Shown: piece after piece, positions 47,435 through 60,360 of the stretch | How the letters are laid out: each line of letters begins with the position of its first letter | How positions within the stretch are numbered: position 1 is the stretch's first letter | NCBI GenBank assembly: GCA_023055505.1 | Contig: JALIRH010000023.1 | Location: 6,144,423-6,208,422 of the forward strand | Source: Callipepla californica brunnescens | Lineage: Eukaryota > Chordata > Aves > Galliformes > Odontophoridae | Reading direction: 5' to 3' | DNA length: 64,000 nt | Notes under the pieces: model-generated | Told to the model about the DNA's origin: nothing | The model's database searches: none | Seen by the model: only the letters and a program-made list of their open reading frames with translations | Made by a program: the position numbers and the translations under genes

Positions 47435-50400
47435 CTACAGAACAAAGAAAACGTGCAGCAGTTAGAAGAGAAAAATGAGCTGAACATAGCTGTTATCCAA
47501 CCCATCCAATTTAACAGAATATTTTAAAAGTTGAAATGAAATACTTGTAAATCCCTCGCTCACTAAAACTTTTCTTAGCTTCACTGCTATGAACCAGTAT
47601 CAGAAGTTCCTTTCATTAAATATTCTTTCTATTATGGAGACTAACACCTTGTACAAGCTCCTCAGATATATCAGGATTTTCTAAGAATTATGCTTTGATT
47701 CTACAGAAAACTGCATCAATGATTTAAACTGCTCTTTCCTCTCATCTTTCCTCCGGTACAGTCTTCATGGTTCTCAATATATCATCAACTATGTTTATGT
47801 TCTGATGAAAAAAAGACAGAACTGTACCATTAATGCTGTCATAATCCATATAATTCTAACATCCTGGGGCAGATCTGATCTAAAGTAATCGCAAATAATT
47901 TGTGTTTAATTTCAGTAGCTGTCATTTAAGACAGGCTTTAAGACAGGCTCAAGTACATCAACTTGTTGGCCATCCTCCACAGTGTTTCTTAACACAGCAA
48001 AACCTGATTTCATTACATATTAAGATACCACAAATAATTCCTAAAGTTAAGATGGCATTGCCGTCTTGAGAATTACTTGATCACAAGCTTCTGTAGGAAA
48101 AAAACGTGTACAAGAGGAATGATTACACACCAGGCAAAATCCAGTTCTTTGTCAGGCATGTACTTGAAACAGAAGAGGCTCTTCTGTATTGCTACATAAT
48201 CCTGCCTTCAATAGAAGGAACAGCTGGTGAAATAATTTTTCAGAAAAACATTACTTTACGAGGCAGGCAACACAGAGGCTCTTTGCAACTGTGATCTGTT
48301 TCTGTTTATTTATGCCATATCTTTTATTTATAGCTACAATCCTGACAATGGAATAAGCTGTATCTTAAAAACAAAGGATTGCCAAATAAACAAAAGGTTT
48401 TACGTTAAACTTTTTTAATCAGCTCTCACAATTAACCACTGATCTCATTCTCATAAAATGACACGGGGGTGGCCTATTAGCTGTTTGCGAAAGACGTCAG
48501 TGCTGACTTTTCAAGCAGCATCCTGAAGCATTCATTTATTCACCATAGCAACAATGATGACACCAGCCAGAGGGGGGACAGAGGGAACGTGGGAGAAGAG
48601 ACTGTTTCAAAAGGGGAATTGGTATTTTTCCATGCACTGAAAATTTACTGCCCCTTGGGGACCACAAAAATCAGATTCTGACTTGGCAAGCTCTACTTAA
48701 GCTTTTAGAAAGCATTCACTTCACTGTTGGACTCTAGTATCTGTCACCATAATTGCCTCCAGTAAAAAAAAAAAAAAAAAAAAAAGCGGATGTGAAACTC
48801 GCATCAGCTCCAGTTCACCTGATGCCTTACTGTGTCTAAACACTGCCAGGTTATTTTTTCAAATATATTTATTACAGTATTTTTCTCTATTTTTTTAAAA
48901 CCGCTAGTAACAGTTTTAGTAAATACATGGAAAACGCAGAATATCTACCATTAGATACCTGAATGACTGAGAAATCTGTAGTTTTCTGAATGAGTTTAAT
49001 GAGTAGAAACGCTGATTAATCTAAACAAAAATAATCTTGCAAACCATATGCAGCTATTAACAAGCATGGCATGCAGGCATCTGGTGAAAATGCATAGATA
49101 ACTGTGGTGATTAATCTGTAAAATAGTGTTTTTTAACTGAGAATTTTATCAATCAGACAGCATTATAGAGCTCTCTGTATCTGTTGTTATTTCCATATAT
49201 AAGAGGCAAATATAAGAGGCATTACTTTCAGAATGACCTAAGTATACAGAGGAATGTCTGGATGTCAGATTTCATTTGTCAAACTAGAAAAGAGTTAGTG
49301 TGAACCAAAGTCACAACGTAATAGAGCACAACAGTGAAAATGAACTAGTGTAACTAAATGAAAATATTAATAAAAATGTAACGTGTAAAGAAACAAATAA
49401 TTAATGAACCGTTTAAAAAACAAACAAGTACAATTACTCCTCTAATAACCTACTAAGCAATAGACTTGGCAAATTCTACCTTAAATAAATAAAAATACAG
49501 AGAAACAAATGTAAAATTAACTGAAGTGAGTGCTATGTCATAAAAAATAGCTAATACTTTAGATAAGACAGCATTTGTAAGTTAGTGTAAAAAATGATTT
49601 AAAACGTCTAACTGCACTGCAAAATAGTCGTTCAGAAAGGTAGGAAGAAAAAGTGCTACACACAACCTACATTGAATGGAGCCTTCATTGAGTAAAGCAG
49701 AGAATACTGTACTGTGAACAAGTGTTTACTCCATTTAGAGATTTAGGATATATATGAAAAGTAACACCAGCAGTAAATAACAACTGAAAACACGATGTTT
49801 TAACTACAGTCAGAAGCCTGGATGAGGAATAGTTATTCTTTAATTGATCAACTTTGGAAAGGGGAACAGAAAGTGAAGTCAAATTCCTTTTAACCCTGAT
49901 TTCAAGATATACTAAAGATATATCACAAAAGGAATTTCGGAATTTTTCAGCTAGTCCGAGGAAAATAAAAAAATACAAGCAGAAAAATAGACTGTGGAAA
50001 TGAACATATAGAAATAATGATTTTTTTTTTGTTTGTTATGTATTATCTTACACCTTTCCCTTCTTGCTTGTATTTCCTGTTTTTTCAGTATTTATATTTA
50101 GATCTCAACATTTTTTTGGATAGATGAATCATTCTGAATAGGAAGTTATGATGACTGCAATATATGGGAAACATTTTCCGAGATTTAAACAACTGTGCTA
50201 TGCTTTATTTTAGCTGTTTTATTATCTTTTCATACAGCCAGGATTGTGAATACATAGCTGTTTATCCATTCACGTGCTATGATGACAGTTGCTTCCCTGC
50301 ATTTCCCAATCATTTAAGCTTCCACAATATACTTCGATTTTTGTGTAACTGTTTAAAACCCTCCTTCAAATGCTTGCATTTTTCCTCAAAGGAGGCAAGC

Positions 50401-51481
50401 AGAAATTATGTAATGAAAGAGCTTACCATTTCTACATTGAAAGGTAAATAGCACATGGAAGCAAAATATGTAGTTCTATAACTGTTTCTTAAAACTGTCA
50501 AGGTTACTGAACAAACAAGAACTTCTTTGGGGAAAGTTACAGAAACAACAGAGAATTTTAGAACTTAAAATGTGTATTAAGTGCAGGTTTTGGATATATT
50601 TTTTTAGTATTAAAAAACCTCAATTTGTACTTGTTCCACTCTTCAACCGTGGAACACCATGGAAAGCTGTTAAACTTGTGTCAAACTCTTAACCCTCCAC
50701 TGGGATGCAATCTTAGGTTGTGGAAAGCACTAAAGAAAGCACCACAATGTGCTGCTACACCTGCTTTCCAGAAAGTAGACATTTCAGCAGGGTACTTTCA
50801 TGCATTTTCCACATATGCAGTAAATTAGTTTAAAGAACTGGTGCCAGCTATTAATTGCAAAAGATTGTCAACTTGATCTAATAGCACTGTGTCTGTCTTC
50901 TTGGGTGAATGGTAAGACTGCCAAATGCAGTTCAGATTTTCCTACTTATTAGAAACAGTCACTTCTGGTTTAATGCTTTTTTTCATAAGAATTTGTATAT
51001 TATGACAAAAACAGCAAGTGTTTAAGGCTAGATTTTATGATGGTTCAACAGTTATCACTATTTTACAAGTCTACAGAAATTTTCTAAATAGAAAGCAAAA
51101 TGACAAAGTTTTAATGTTCTATTTTAAATGACCAGTAACTTCAATTTATTAAAAATACATTCCTTAAAATTGATATTCAAAAGTACTACTCTAAGAGCAG
51201 AACAGCTTGACATCTGAGCAAGGAGTCTGATAGAACAGCCTCACCTGGAAAGCGCTATGAACACTTCAAGAAAGTGATGATTCACAAAATTAAGGCCCTA
51301 ATATTGAGTAACTGAGATACAAGTCTTGCAAACTCAATGGTAGCTTACTCCAGATTTACAGATTACTCCAGAAGAATTAAAGTTTGATAGAAATACCTTC
51401 AAACAATAAAACAAAAGCATTTCTACATATAACAAATATATTAGATAAAATGTTTAGAAAGGCAAAGTAGAGCAAGTTTAC
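47435..51481 (-). other. PAM intron
   Basis: A 4.0-kb intron. It contains a poly-A run (48764-48785) and a less AT-rich patch at about 48470-48640 with CRE-like and X-box-like motifs (see findings). No CR1 seen. Confidence 0.75.
48764..48785 (+). repeat. poly(A) run
   Basis: About 22 consecutive A residues. Confidence 0.85.
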
Positions 51482-51585
51482 CCTATATGCGTCTCTGTAG
51501 TTCTGCCTTCACCACTGAACACACATCTAGCTGCTAGAATATCATCATAGCTAACATCAACAGGATGTTCCACTGGATAGAATGC
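51482..51585 (-). CDS. PAM: PAM coding exon: PHM core
   Basis: A 104-base exon entering in phase 0, acceptor CTCTTTCAG and donor GTAAAC. It encodes AFYPVEHPVDVSYDDILAAR and CVFSGEGRTTETHIG. The Cys of ARCVF is rat C293, which pairs with C315 in the next exon downstream. Confidence 0.97.
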
Positions 51586-51880
51586 CTGAAAGAGAGAATG
51601 AGTCACCCTAATTTGTAAAAGTGTCTTGTATTACTGACGTCAGTATACACACAAAAAAGCAGTACTACATGTCCGAAAGGTAATTTCATAAAGGTTTTTG
51701 CATCATTAGTAATCACAGCAATGCTTACCACTATTCACATCTAGTGGCACAATAACACGCACCAGTGCAAACATTACGCAAATCTACAGGCATATTATGT
51801 CAGTTAAACTCCTTAGTTTTAAATAAAGACCATTAGAATTGAAAGCTAAAGTAAACAATTAAAAAAATCCAACAACCAAC

Positions 51881-51957
51881 CTGTGGTACCTGTGGACTCT
51901 GTCTACCAATTAATGTCCACTGACCATTTCTCACTCTGTATCCACTCACTACTTTAC
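51881..51957 (-). CDS. PAM: PAM coding exon: PHM core
   Basis: A 77-base exon, acceptor GTGTTTCAG. It encodes (G)KVVSGYRVRNGQWTLIGRQ and SPQVPQ. The donor used is CAG|GTTGGT. Another GT, in CAG|GTACCA, lies nine bases upstream in the same frame and would remove VPQ. The intron to the next exon downstream is 295 bases. Confidence 0.96.
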
Positions 51958-52071
51958 CTGAAACACACAAATACGCACATGAACATTGTTTACTTCTAAA
52001 AAGAGATGCTGGAGGTTCAGTATCACTCCATTAAATGCTTGGTCTATTTAATATTGCAGAAAAACTCTTAC

Positions 52072-52152
52072 CTAGTCTGTGTGTATGAACTCTGTAGGCA
52101 AAAAGGTGCATTGGAAACCTTTTGTAATGGCAAGCAATGTCTGCATCAACCA
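52072..52152 (-). CDS. PAM: PAM coding exon: PHM CuB ligands H242 and H244
   Basis: An 81-base exon, phase 1 to phase 1, acceptor TTTTAACAG and donor GTAAGA. It encodes (V)VDADIACHYKRFPMHLFAY and RVHTHRLG. H242 and H244, the CuB histidines, and R240, which binds the substrate carboxylate, fall exactly where counting from H172 predicts. C227 is also kept. The residue after HTH is Arg instead of the His I recall from mammals. Confidence 0.97.
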   Translation of the reverse strand, partial: WLMQTLLAITKGFQCTFLPTEFIHTD

Positions 52153-52824
52153 CTGTTAAAATATAATAAACACAAAAACATTATTTATTGAACATAGAAA
52201 AGCTACTACACTTCATTTAGTGTGCAAGTAGTTACAAAAAGTATGTCTACACTGCGTGAGAATTTAAATTATTGGGATTATTCAATCTAAGTTTCTGATA
52301 ACATCTTCTGAATATGATCCTGAGCAGAAAGTGTTCAGAAACTTGTTTTTACAACGCATTTTCTACATTTTGACTTCTTAACCAGCTAGAAACACAGGAA
52401 TGAGTCTCAGAAGAGCAGCTTCTTACAGAAATTCATTTATTAAAATTGACCTTTTATGTAAATCACAAATATACAGCAAAAATACAAACATAGATGAAGA
52501 AGTGTCGAAATTTTATGGATTTGTAGGAGTGGGAAGAAAATAGGTAGGATTTAATTGGCAAAATACTGCTTAAGAGGACAACAAATCAAAGAAATGCTTT
52601 TAAGCAGCCCAGTTACTCCAAAGTTGCATGGATCACTGCTGTCTTGTACAACACTGTTTTCTACAACATCGATTCCCATTGAAATGTAGGAAATGTGATA
52701 ATTAATTTCATTATAACAATTAACTCTTGCATCAGTATGTCTCTGATACGTTTTCTTCCATGATTAACAGAAAATAAAAATCAGTTACTGAAATTATATA
52801 TTCCTTTGTAGAGCTACAACTTAC
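52153..52824 (-). other. PAM intron
   Basis: A 672-base intron, nothing recognised. Confidence 0.8.
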
Positions 52825-52892
52825 CTTTCTCGCCAGGTGGTATTACAGTGTTCACAGACATCATTAGATACATTCCAGCAATCAAAGGCTGC
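52825..52892 (-). CDS. PAM: PAM coding exon: PHM core
   Basis: A 68-base exon, acceptor GAATTGCAG and donor GTAAGT. It encodes QPLIAGMYLMMSVNTVIPPG and EK, a strongly conserved PHM segment. Confidence 0.96.
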
Positions 52893-53373
52893 CTGCAATT
52901 CAAAACCCAAGCTCTTTTCAACAAGCCCTTTGTAAAACAAGACTGTAAGTGACATGATACACAATGCTGTTTAACACCACTAATTTCTAAGTGTTTGATT
53001 AGTTGTGAAACTGGTCTACAGAACCCACTGCACAACACTTCCTCTTCCCTCCTATTTTACATATGGAACTACTGTTTTTAAAGCATCATCTACAAAGAAA
53101 TAACAGAATATGATTATCTACATAATTGCTATTTTTATCCCAAACTTCTAAATGTGAACCACTTAACCTGACAGCAACACATCACCAAGTCTCATGGAAG
53201 GAATAAAAGCTTTTGCTGGCAGATAATGCCACAGAATTTTTAATATTTTAAGTTCGTCATATTTTTACTTTATACACTTTTTTTTTTTACTTCATATACT
53301 TGCAAAGAAATCTGAGAGCTTTCAACATCTTCTGATACAAAAAATAGTAACAAGTATTTTTAATTAGACTTAC
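52893..53373 (-). other. PAM intron
   Basis: A 481-base intron with a T run near 53279-53288. Nothing else recognised. Confidence 0.8.
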
Positions 53374-53422
53374 TTCTGATGAGTCAGATGCAAAGTTACG
53401 CCAGAGCAGTCCTTGTGTTTAT
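53374..53422 (-). CDS. PAM: PAM coding exon: PHM, C186
   Basis: A 49-base exon, acceptor TTTGTACAG and donor GTAAGT. It encodes (D)KHKDCSGVTLHLTHQ(K). The Cys is rat C186 by count. It is too short for ordinary frame searches. The call rests on phase on both sides and on the KDCSGV match. Confidence 0.95.
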
Positions 53423-55002
53423 CTGTACAAATAAAGAAACAGCTCAGTCACTGCCAACTTAATGTATTCATAAGCATTGTAATAACAACGCTGTTCTATG
53501 AAAAAACAACAACAAATAAGTTTTAATCTGACTATTTTCAGAAACTCATTCATGTAGAAATATTACTCAAATTTGATCAAACCTGATTATCACTGTACTG
53601 CATCGATAGCAAAATCTGTAACAGACTGCAAATCTCTGGAAGGTGAAAAGCTAGATGCATTCCTTGTCATTAGACACTGCAGATTGTTAAGATCACGTTT
53701 TTGGAATGCGACCTGTTTGCAATAGCCAGAAAAAAAACTATTTTGCATTAGAAAAAATTGTATTTTGGCAAAAACTAGGGAAAAAATAAGTCCTGGGATT
53801 TTCATCTTAGTTCTGCAAGTTCTGACCTTATGTTAACACAAAAAATAGCTATGGTGAGAAGAGGGATATAACTCCAAAGGAAACTTTTCCTTTCACCCTG
53901 TAAGTTCAGAACAGAAAGAACAGAGCTGCTGTACATCTGCTGACAAGTAGTAACCTCAGAAGAATTATCCTCCCATCAATATGTAGGTAAGATTCAGAAC
54001 TGACAAAGCAGTGTATTTGAACAGAAGAAACGATAATGATTATAGTGGGATTTCAAGTGTCCTTCTTAACCTATGCGTAATACTGCCTCAGATATAACAC
54101 TATAAAAGATATGAAGATTTACAGACTATGTATATATATATGCACTACAGACAGATGTAAAGACTATAAAGATATCTATGTTCTGTGTAAGTGATCAAAT
54201 GAGGGTTGATAGAGCACTGACAAATGCAGAAGTTCACCTACAATCACACACACACAAAGCCAAGCCAGTTAGCCAGTCATTGTCATTTTGTATCCCACAT
54301 TTTAGCTGCTTTTGTAAAATGCACAACACTCAGAGTCTTTCAATAAAGTAACATGTTCTTACCTACACTACTTCCATCCTAACATGCAAGCTTGTAAAGA
54401 AAACCCTACACACTGATAATCTAAACTTTAAGATAAAAATACTCCCATTTAAAATAGCCCTTAAAACACATTTTAAATTGTGAGTCTTCAGATGTTTTAA
54501 TTACTTTTATAAACAGAGAAGTCTTTCTGTAAACACAATCACCACACGGTAAGCCATGTACCGGGTGACATAAAGAGGTAGAGAAGACAAAGCTGTAGAA
54601 GTAAAAGGGAAAGAACCAAAAACAAGAGACAGCAGTTAACAGCAAACGACAAGAATTAAGAGAGAGTCAGAACTGGGTTCAACCAGTGCAACAGGTATGA
54701 ACAAAGAAAGTGACAGAACATGACTACCTTTCTTTCATAACAAATTAAAACAGATTATTGTTGACAACTTTTAATTACTTTGAGTCTAGGGAATATTTCT
54801 GTATTCTCATCTGCAGGGAACTACGAAAGTAATCACATGACAGATAAGAAACCACATTAGACTTGGTTACAAGAAGTATAGGATGAAAGACATTATATAC
54901 ATTGGGATTTTATGTATTTTTTTTTCTCAAGTCACCTACACAGGAAAATAAATCAGCATAACAACTGCACTGCATATCTCTACAAGGCAAATCTCATGTT
55001 TC

Positions 55003-55037
55003 TTAAGATCTTTCACAGTTCTTAAGATCTTTCACAG
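55003..55037. repeat. Short tandem duplication
   Basis: A 17-base unit, TCTTAAGATCTTTCACAG-like, occurs twice in a row, followed by a partial third copy (ATCTTAAGAT). Confidence 0.75.
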
Positions 55038-56979
55038 ATCTTAAGATGGCTAGGTTTATTTTTATTTGAATCTGAACTAGGAAGTAATAAAGACGACAGA
55101 TTTCTGGGCTACTTTTTACTTATAACTGTCTGCCGTCAGTAATAAGTCAGACAAATTTACTTATGCATTTGAAATTTTCAGAAAAAGTGGAAAAGGTCAA
55201 AATGAGCAATTATTTTTCTAAATGGCTTTTTACACACACCCCATCCTTCCACCCTTTCTCTCCATAACTTTCACTGAATCCACATTTGGTTTCTGCCTTG
55301 CTTTTTAACAAGGTGCATTACAGACAAGAAAAAGAATGCTTTGTTTTGATGACAAAACAGACATCCCACACAAAAAAGCTTTCTTGTAATTCCCAAAGTG
55401 TTTAAGTATCTCTAAAAGTAGTCTAGGGTTCTGTATTGGGTATCTTTGACCACAAAAAAATCAAGGTTTAGGACACTTAAATCGCTGGATTTATATTACA
55501 TTTTTTACTGCTGGCATTTTATCAGAGAGAACCAAGTATCTTCCTTTCACAAAAACAGTAAAAAAACCACGTAGATTATTATTACTATTATTTTAACGTA
55601 GAAACAAATTTTCAGGCCAACACATAAAAAAAAAAAAGTGAAAACTTTGAAACTGAAATGGAAGGAGAGCACATCCTGTCAAACTCCTCCATACTGAAAG
55701 AGTACATGACACCAGTACTACCTCCTAAACTGAATCCTTATCAGATCCTACTTTCTTACCTTCCATATTTGTATAGGTTTGCATAACATTGATTATATGG
55801 AGTCCTGCACAGACATGCAAGTAATAAGGGAAAGCTGCCATGCTGAGGTGCTGGTTTTTATTTCAGGTACTAATTTATTTTGTTACCTTCCTTCTTTGAG
55901 AAAAGGTATTTTTTCACTAACAGATTTGACAACCAAGTCAATTTACTGAAAAAAAAAATTCCAGTAATGTGCAATAGGAGTTACTAATCTCATTTTTTTT
56001 CATTCTACATATGCATAAATTATACTTAAAAGAGAAAATGAACACTGAGAACTCTCGCTGTCCCCAAGCAATAATGAAGACCAGACTCCCAACTAACAAG
56101 TTTTCTTTAGAGGTTTGTAACTTTAATTATGCATGATTTTAGCAAGCAAGGAATCACAGGCTATACATGCCCATGAAAATCAATTCTTCCAACTTCTGTC
56201 ACGCACATTTACAACACATCTTCCATTTTAATAGTTCCAGCATACTCAGTTCATCCATCCTCCTTGTTCTCCCACATTAGCATTATTGCCATTATGCCAC
56301 ATTATATATTCACGTCACAGAATAAACCATACCATCAACCTCAGAAAAGAAATAGACAGTAGGACACTGATACTTAAAAATGTAGATGACGCCTAAATTT
56401 GGCAGTGAAGTGTATATAAGAGAGGCTGCATTGCATGAGGACGCAGGTAACTACATGGTTGCTTTTCTAATCAAAACCAGGTATGATCTGTGGATCATGT
56501 ACCTCATCATCATACCGGTACTAGGAAATCAGTCTCAGTCTCAGTGGTAATGACACTGCAAGTACTAGATTTTTTTTAAATGTACTTCTTGCTATGCACA
56601 TTTTCAAAACACTGTAACTTTTCCTTATTTTTTGTTATTCAGTTTACTTCCCCTTTACTGTCCAACACTTTATCTTTGAGGTTATGACAATCTCCACATA
56701 CTTGTAAGGAGGGGCAGAATTGCTTCAAGAGCAAGGAGACTCAAAGGTTTCTTAGTTCCTTAATGCAACAAAAGTCACAACACAAAGATCTGACCTAGCA
56801 AAAATAAGGATTTATGCTTCTCAAAGATGTCAGAATAAACTAGTTCAAGGTTAAGGAACATATGAGAGGAGCATGGAATTTTTAAAATATTAAATCTTAT
56901 TCAAAAAGCTCAAATAAGACAGAGGGGAGCACTCCCATTCTCATAAGCCCTAATCCTTATGTGATACTTCACCTATCCC

Positions 56980-57775
56980 ATCATCTCCTGCAGCGACAAC
57001 ACAGCAGGGCATATTAAATACAGGCAGTTCCTGGAAAGCTTGGATGGTAATTTCCTTGTCCAAGTTATAGAGGAACCAATGAGGAGAGATAATATGCTAG
57101 ATCTCATTCTCACCATCAGAAAGGGGCTTCTGCCAAATGTGAAGCTCAAGGGCAGTCTTTGCTGCAAGTAACAGTGAAAACAGATGGAAAGCAGTCCTGA
57201 CAAAAAGGAAGTGAGTGTTCAGGTGGACTAAAAGCTGGACATGAGACAACAGCGTGCACTTGCAGCCTGGAAGTTCAACTGCATCCTGGTCTGCATTAAA
57301 AGAGGAGTGGCACCAGGGAGAGGGAAGGGATTGTTACCCACTGTTCTGTCCTCATGGGGCCTCAGCTAGTGTACCGTGTCCAGGCCTGGGACCTCCAGCA
57401 CGAGAAGGATGTGCAGTTGATGGAACATTTTCAGAGGAGGACATGAAGATGACCGGGGGGCTATACATCAAGAAGAAAACATTCCAGGAGACATTGTGGC
57501 CTTTCAGTCTTTAAGGTGGAGTACAGAAGAGATGGGGAGGGTTTATTCACCAGGAAACAGAGCACCAGGACATGGAGTTAACAGGTTTTAATAGAAAGAA
57601 GGTAAACTTAGATTAGATATGTGGAAGATGTGGCACACGCTGCACAGAGAAGTCATGGATGTCCCACTCCTGGAGGTGTTTGAAGCCATGTTGGGTGTGG
57701 CCCTGGGCTCACCCAGGGTTAGAAACTGGATGGTCTTTAAAATCCCTCTCAGACCAAACCATTCTGTGACTAGAT
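56980..57775 (+). mobile_element. CR1 LINE fragment
   Basis: This is the longest CR1 copy here (about 0.8 kb). Plus-strand blocks in order are AGGCAGTTCCTGGAAAGC, AGATAATATGCTAGATCTCA, CAGGCCTGGGACCTCCAGCA, GGAAGATGTGGCACACGCTG and ACTCCTGGAGGTGTTTGAAG. It ends ACCAAACCATTCTGTGAC at about 57775. It is antisense to PAM, with internal decay. Confidence 0.85.
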
Positions 57776-58149
57776 TAATATTTCATTCTACATCAATGCA
57801 ATCCAAACACTCACTGACAATAAAAAATGCATTATCATGCTTGAAATGTATGATAATGCATTTCACCTTTAATATAAATATGCACGATAATTCACCTTTT
57901 TTGAAATATGAAAAACACTGTTTCCACTATTTGCAACATAAGAATTCCAAACACAGATACTGCAATTGATTGGCAAGTATATGTCATCTTTTGAACCAGC
58001 TGTTTAATTAAGGTTAAACATGCTACCAGGTTCCAACTTTCTAAAATTTTAATTCTTAATTATATAGGGGCAATTTCAAATTCTTTTGTGCGGTTAATGT
58101 AAATATTCTTAATGATATAACTTACAGAATGAAGTTCTGAAATACATAC

Positions 58150-58233
58150 CTCTAAATGCACTGATATCACCATAGTGTACCTGCAGTACAAAAAATTTGC
58201 TCCCTGTTTCTCCTCCAACTCTGAATCCAACAC
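58150..58233 (-). CDS. PAM: PAM coding exon: PHM CuA ligand H172
   Basis: An 84-base exon, phase 1 to phase 1, acceptor GCCCTTAG and donor GTATGT. It encodes (G)VGFRVGGETGSKFFVLQV and HYGDISAFR. The His of QVHYGD is the third CuA ligand, rat H172. It serves as the anchor for the residue counts in the rest of PHM. Confidence 0.97.
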
Positions 58234-59932
58234 CTAAGGGCAGGAAAACACAATGCTTTCAGAAACAATAAAATGTAGTATAGTTTACCACTCCCGCATA
58301 TATCTAATACAAATCTATCAAATACAAATAACTGAAACTGCTTAGAGTGAAGGGGTATATCATTTTACTGAAGTAACAGTGAAGAAAGCACTGTCCTAAA
58401 ACCCAGGAAAACCACTGTCACAGCACACTCTCCCAGCCTAATAATTAAAGAACAAAATTTAGTTATTAATTATTAATTACTTTATGCAAAAAATTGTCCC
58501 AACACAGAATTCCAATCACAGATTTGAGGTACATATCATACACATCATATAATTAAAAATAATAATAATAAAAAATAAGATTTTTGTCATCTCCATAGAA
58601 TTTGGTATAACTTTCATCTCATCTCCCAGTCTATCCTACTACCTGCTAAGAATACAAACTGAGTAACAACACTGACTAATAAAAACATGCAGTAAATTAA
58701 GACAATAAATAATAATTTAAAAAAAGATCTGCACTGAAATACTCTAAGACAAAAATTAACACGGTATGCTGAAAATGTCTTGTGGAAATTATGAAGTTGT
58801 TACTTGCTAATGAAAGCAAAAATGGACAGAGAAGAAAACAGAGAAATCTGAAATAATTTGTAATAATGAAATTGCAAAAGATCACCATCATCAAAGGGAT
58901 TTCTCTAAACTGGTTATAAAATGAATGCTCTAGGAAAGAAGCACCAAAAGCAATTTTGACTTCTACAGACACTGAATCCCAGTAGATTAAAACTGCTCAT
59001 GGCAGGAGCCAGTTTATAAAAGGGACTGCAGCTTCCCTGCTGAGAAGTGTAATATCGTTATGATAAAAAACAAAAACACAATACCTTGTATTTATGGACA
59101 CCTCAGAGGCAGGAAAATTATTACGAGCTGATGTTTAACAGCAGAACAAACAATAGACTTCCACAGAATCCTCTAAGCAGCATTTTTTTTTTTAATTGGC
59201 ATCCTGATAACCAAAAATCAACTAACATTTATGGTCATAAGCACGAAAATTGTATTTCAAATAAACCAGTTCATGATTGCATGTATTGTTCGGGGTTAAT
59301 AAATGGAGGCAGTAAAAAAGAATTTCAATTTCAAGCTTTTATATATAAAAAGATAGACAGACAGATACAACTTCTACTTGGCTTATTAGCAGCCTACAAA
59401 ATTTTAATTCTAAATCATCAAAATAGTCTCATATAATCCACCATTCAAAAGAGACCATAAGCATCTTGCTCAACTTCATTAAAATAACAAGAAATTAAAA
59501 ACAAAATTATCCAGAATAATTAACAAAGAAAAAAAACACAATTTTTTAGATTCAATTTGTCTACACTTTCCTAAACACAAAAGTTCAACTTCAGAGATCG
59601 TATTAACTGTGCCATTGAAAAATACATGAGGTGTACCCTTCCAAAAACATAAAGCAGTAAATGTGAGATCAATATTATATAAAAATAAAGCATTAACTCT
59701 CAGTTACCTTTTTTCTCCCTACTCAAGACCATAACGATATAGCAAATAGGAGGACAAAAAAACCCAAGTGTATTAGCTACCACAATATATTCCCAGCTTA
59801 TGAAGTTTGAGTTCGCACACTTTTCATTTGCTAAACATAATTTTATACAAGTTCTCCAGATACGCCTATTGCTTATCTCCACATGCTCTCCTCTGCCCTG
59901 TACACAAGAACTTTACACTAAAGGTACAATAC
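58234..59932 (-). other. PAM intron
   Basis: A 1.7-kb very AT-rich intron with an AAT-type run near 58555-58578. No mobile element recognised. Confidence 0.75.
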
Positions 59933-60018
59933 CTTTGGGCAGCCTGGTAGGTGGAGCATTTCTTGCCCAAGCATACAAAATATTTGATTTGTCTTTGCAG
60001 ATTCCTTCATCACAGTCC
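59933..60018 (-). CDS. PAM: PAM coding exon: PHM, C126 and C131 (most 5' exon recognised)
   Basis: An 86-base exon, acceptor GATTATAG and a weak donor GTATTG. It encodes DCDEGICKDKSNILYAWARN and APPTRLPK. Counting back from H172 puts the two Cys at 126 and 131, matching the rat disulfide cysteines. It enters with one base, so the next upstream exon must end in phase 2. The exon with H107/H108 was not found in the remaining 4 kb. Confidence 0.96.
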
Positions 60019-60124
60019 CTATAATCATGACAAAAGAAAACAAAAGGAATTTTCTTTTTAATTTTGAAAGCTGAAATCAACAGGTAAATTATAAGGAAAA
60101 TTACTAATTTTAAAGATAATACAA

Positions 60125-60360
60125 TCACACAAAGGTTCAATTTGGAAGGGATGCCCAGGGCCCCATCCAGCCTGGCCCTGTATGCCTTCAAGGATGGGAA
60201 ACCCACAGCTTCTTTGGGCAGCCTGTGCCAGGGCTTCACCACCCTAAGCTGTATGAAGATGTTTTTCGTTGTACTGGGATTAAACATGTTTCTTTTAATG
60301 TAGACTGCTTTCCTCTCTATCATTAGATCTCTCATCTTTTTCACTCTTTTTCTCCTGTGG
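60125..60360 (-). mobile_element. CR1 LINE 3' fragment
   Basis: The plus strand shows AGGGATGCCCAGGGCCCCAT, CCAGCCTGGCCCTG, GGGCAGCCTGTGCCAGGGCT and TCACCACCCTAAG. This is the reverse complement of a CR1 end lacking its last ~20 bases. Confidence 0.85.

Larger units (their letters stand above)
53423..58149 (-). other. Long PAM intron
   Basis: A 4.7-kb AT-rich intron. It contains a plus-strand CR1 fragment (about 56980-57775) and a small direct repeat of CTTAAGATCTTTCACAG near 55003-55037. The rest is unremarkable. Confidence 0.75.
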
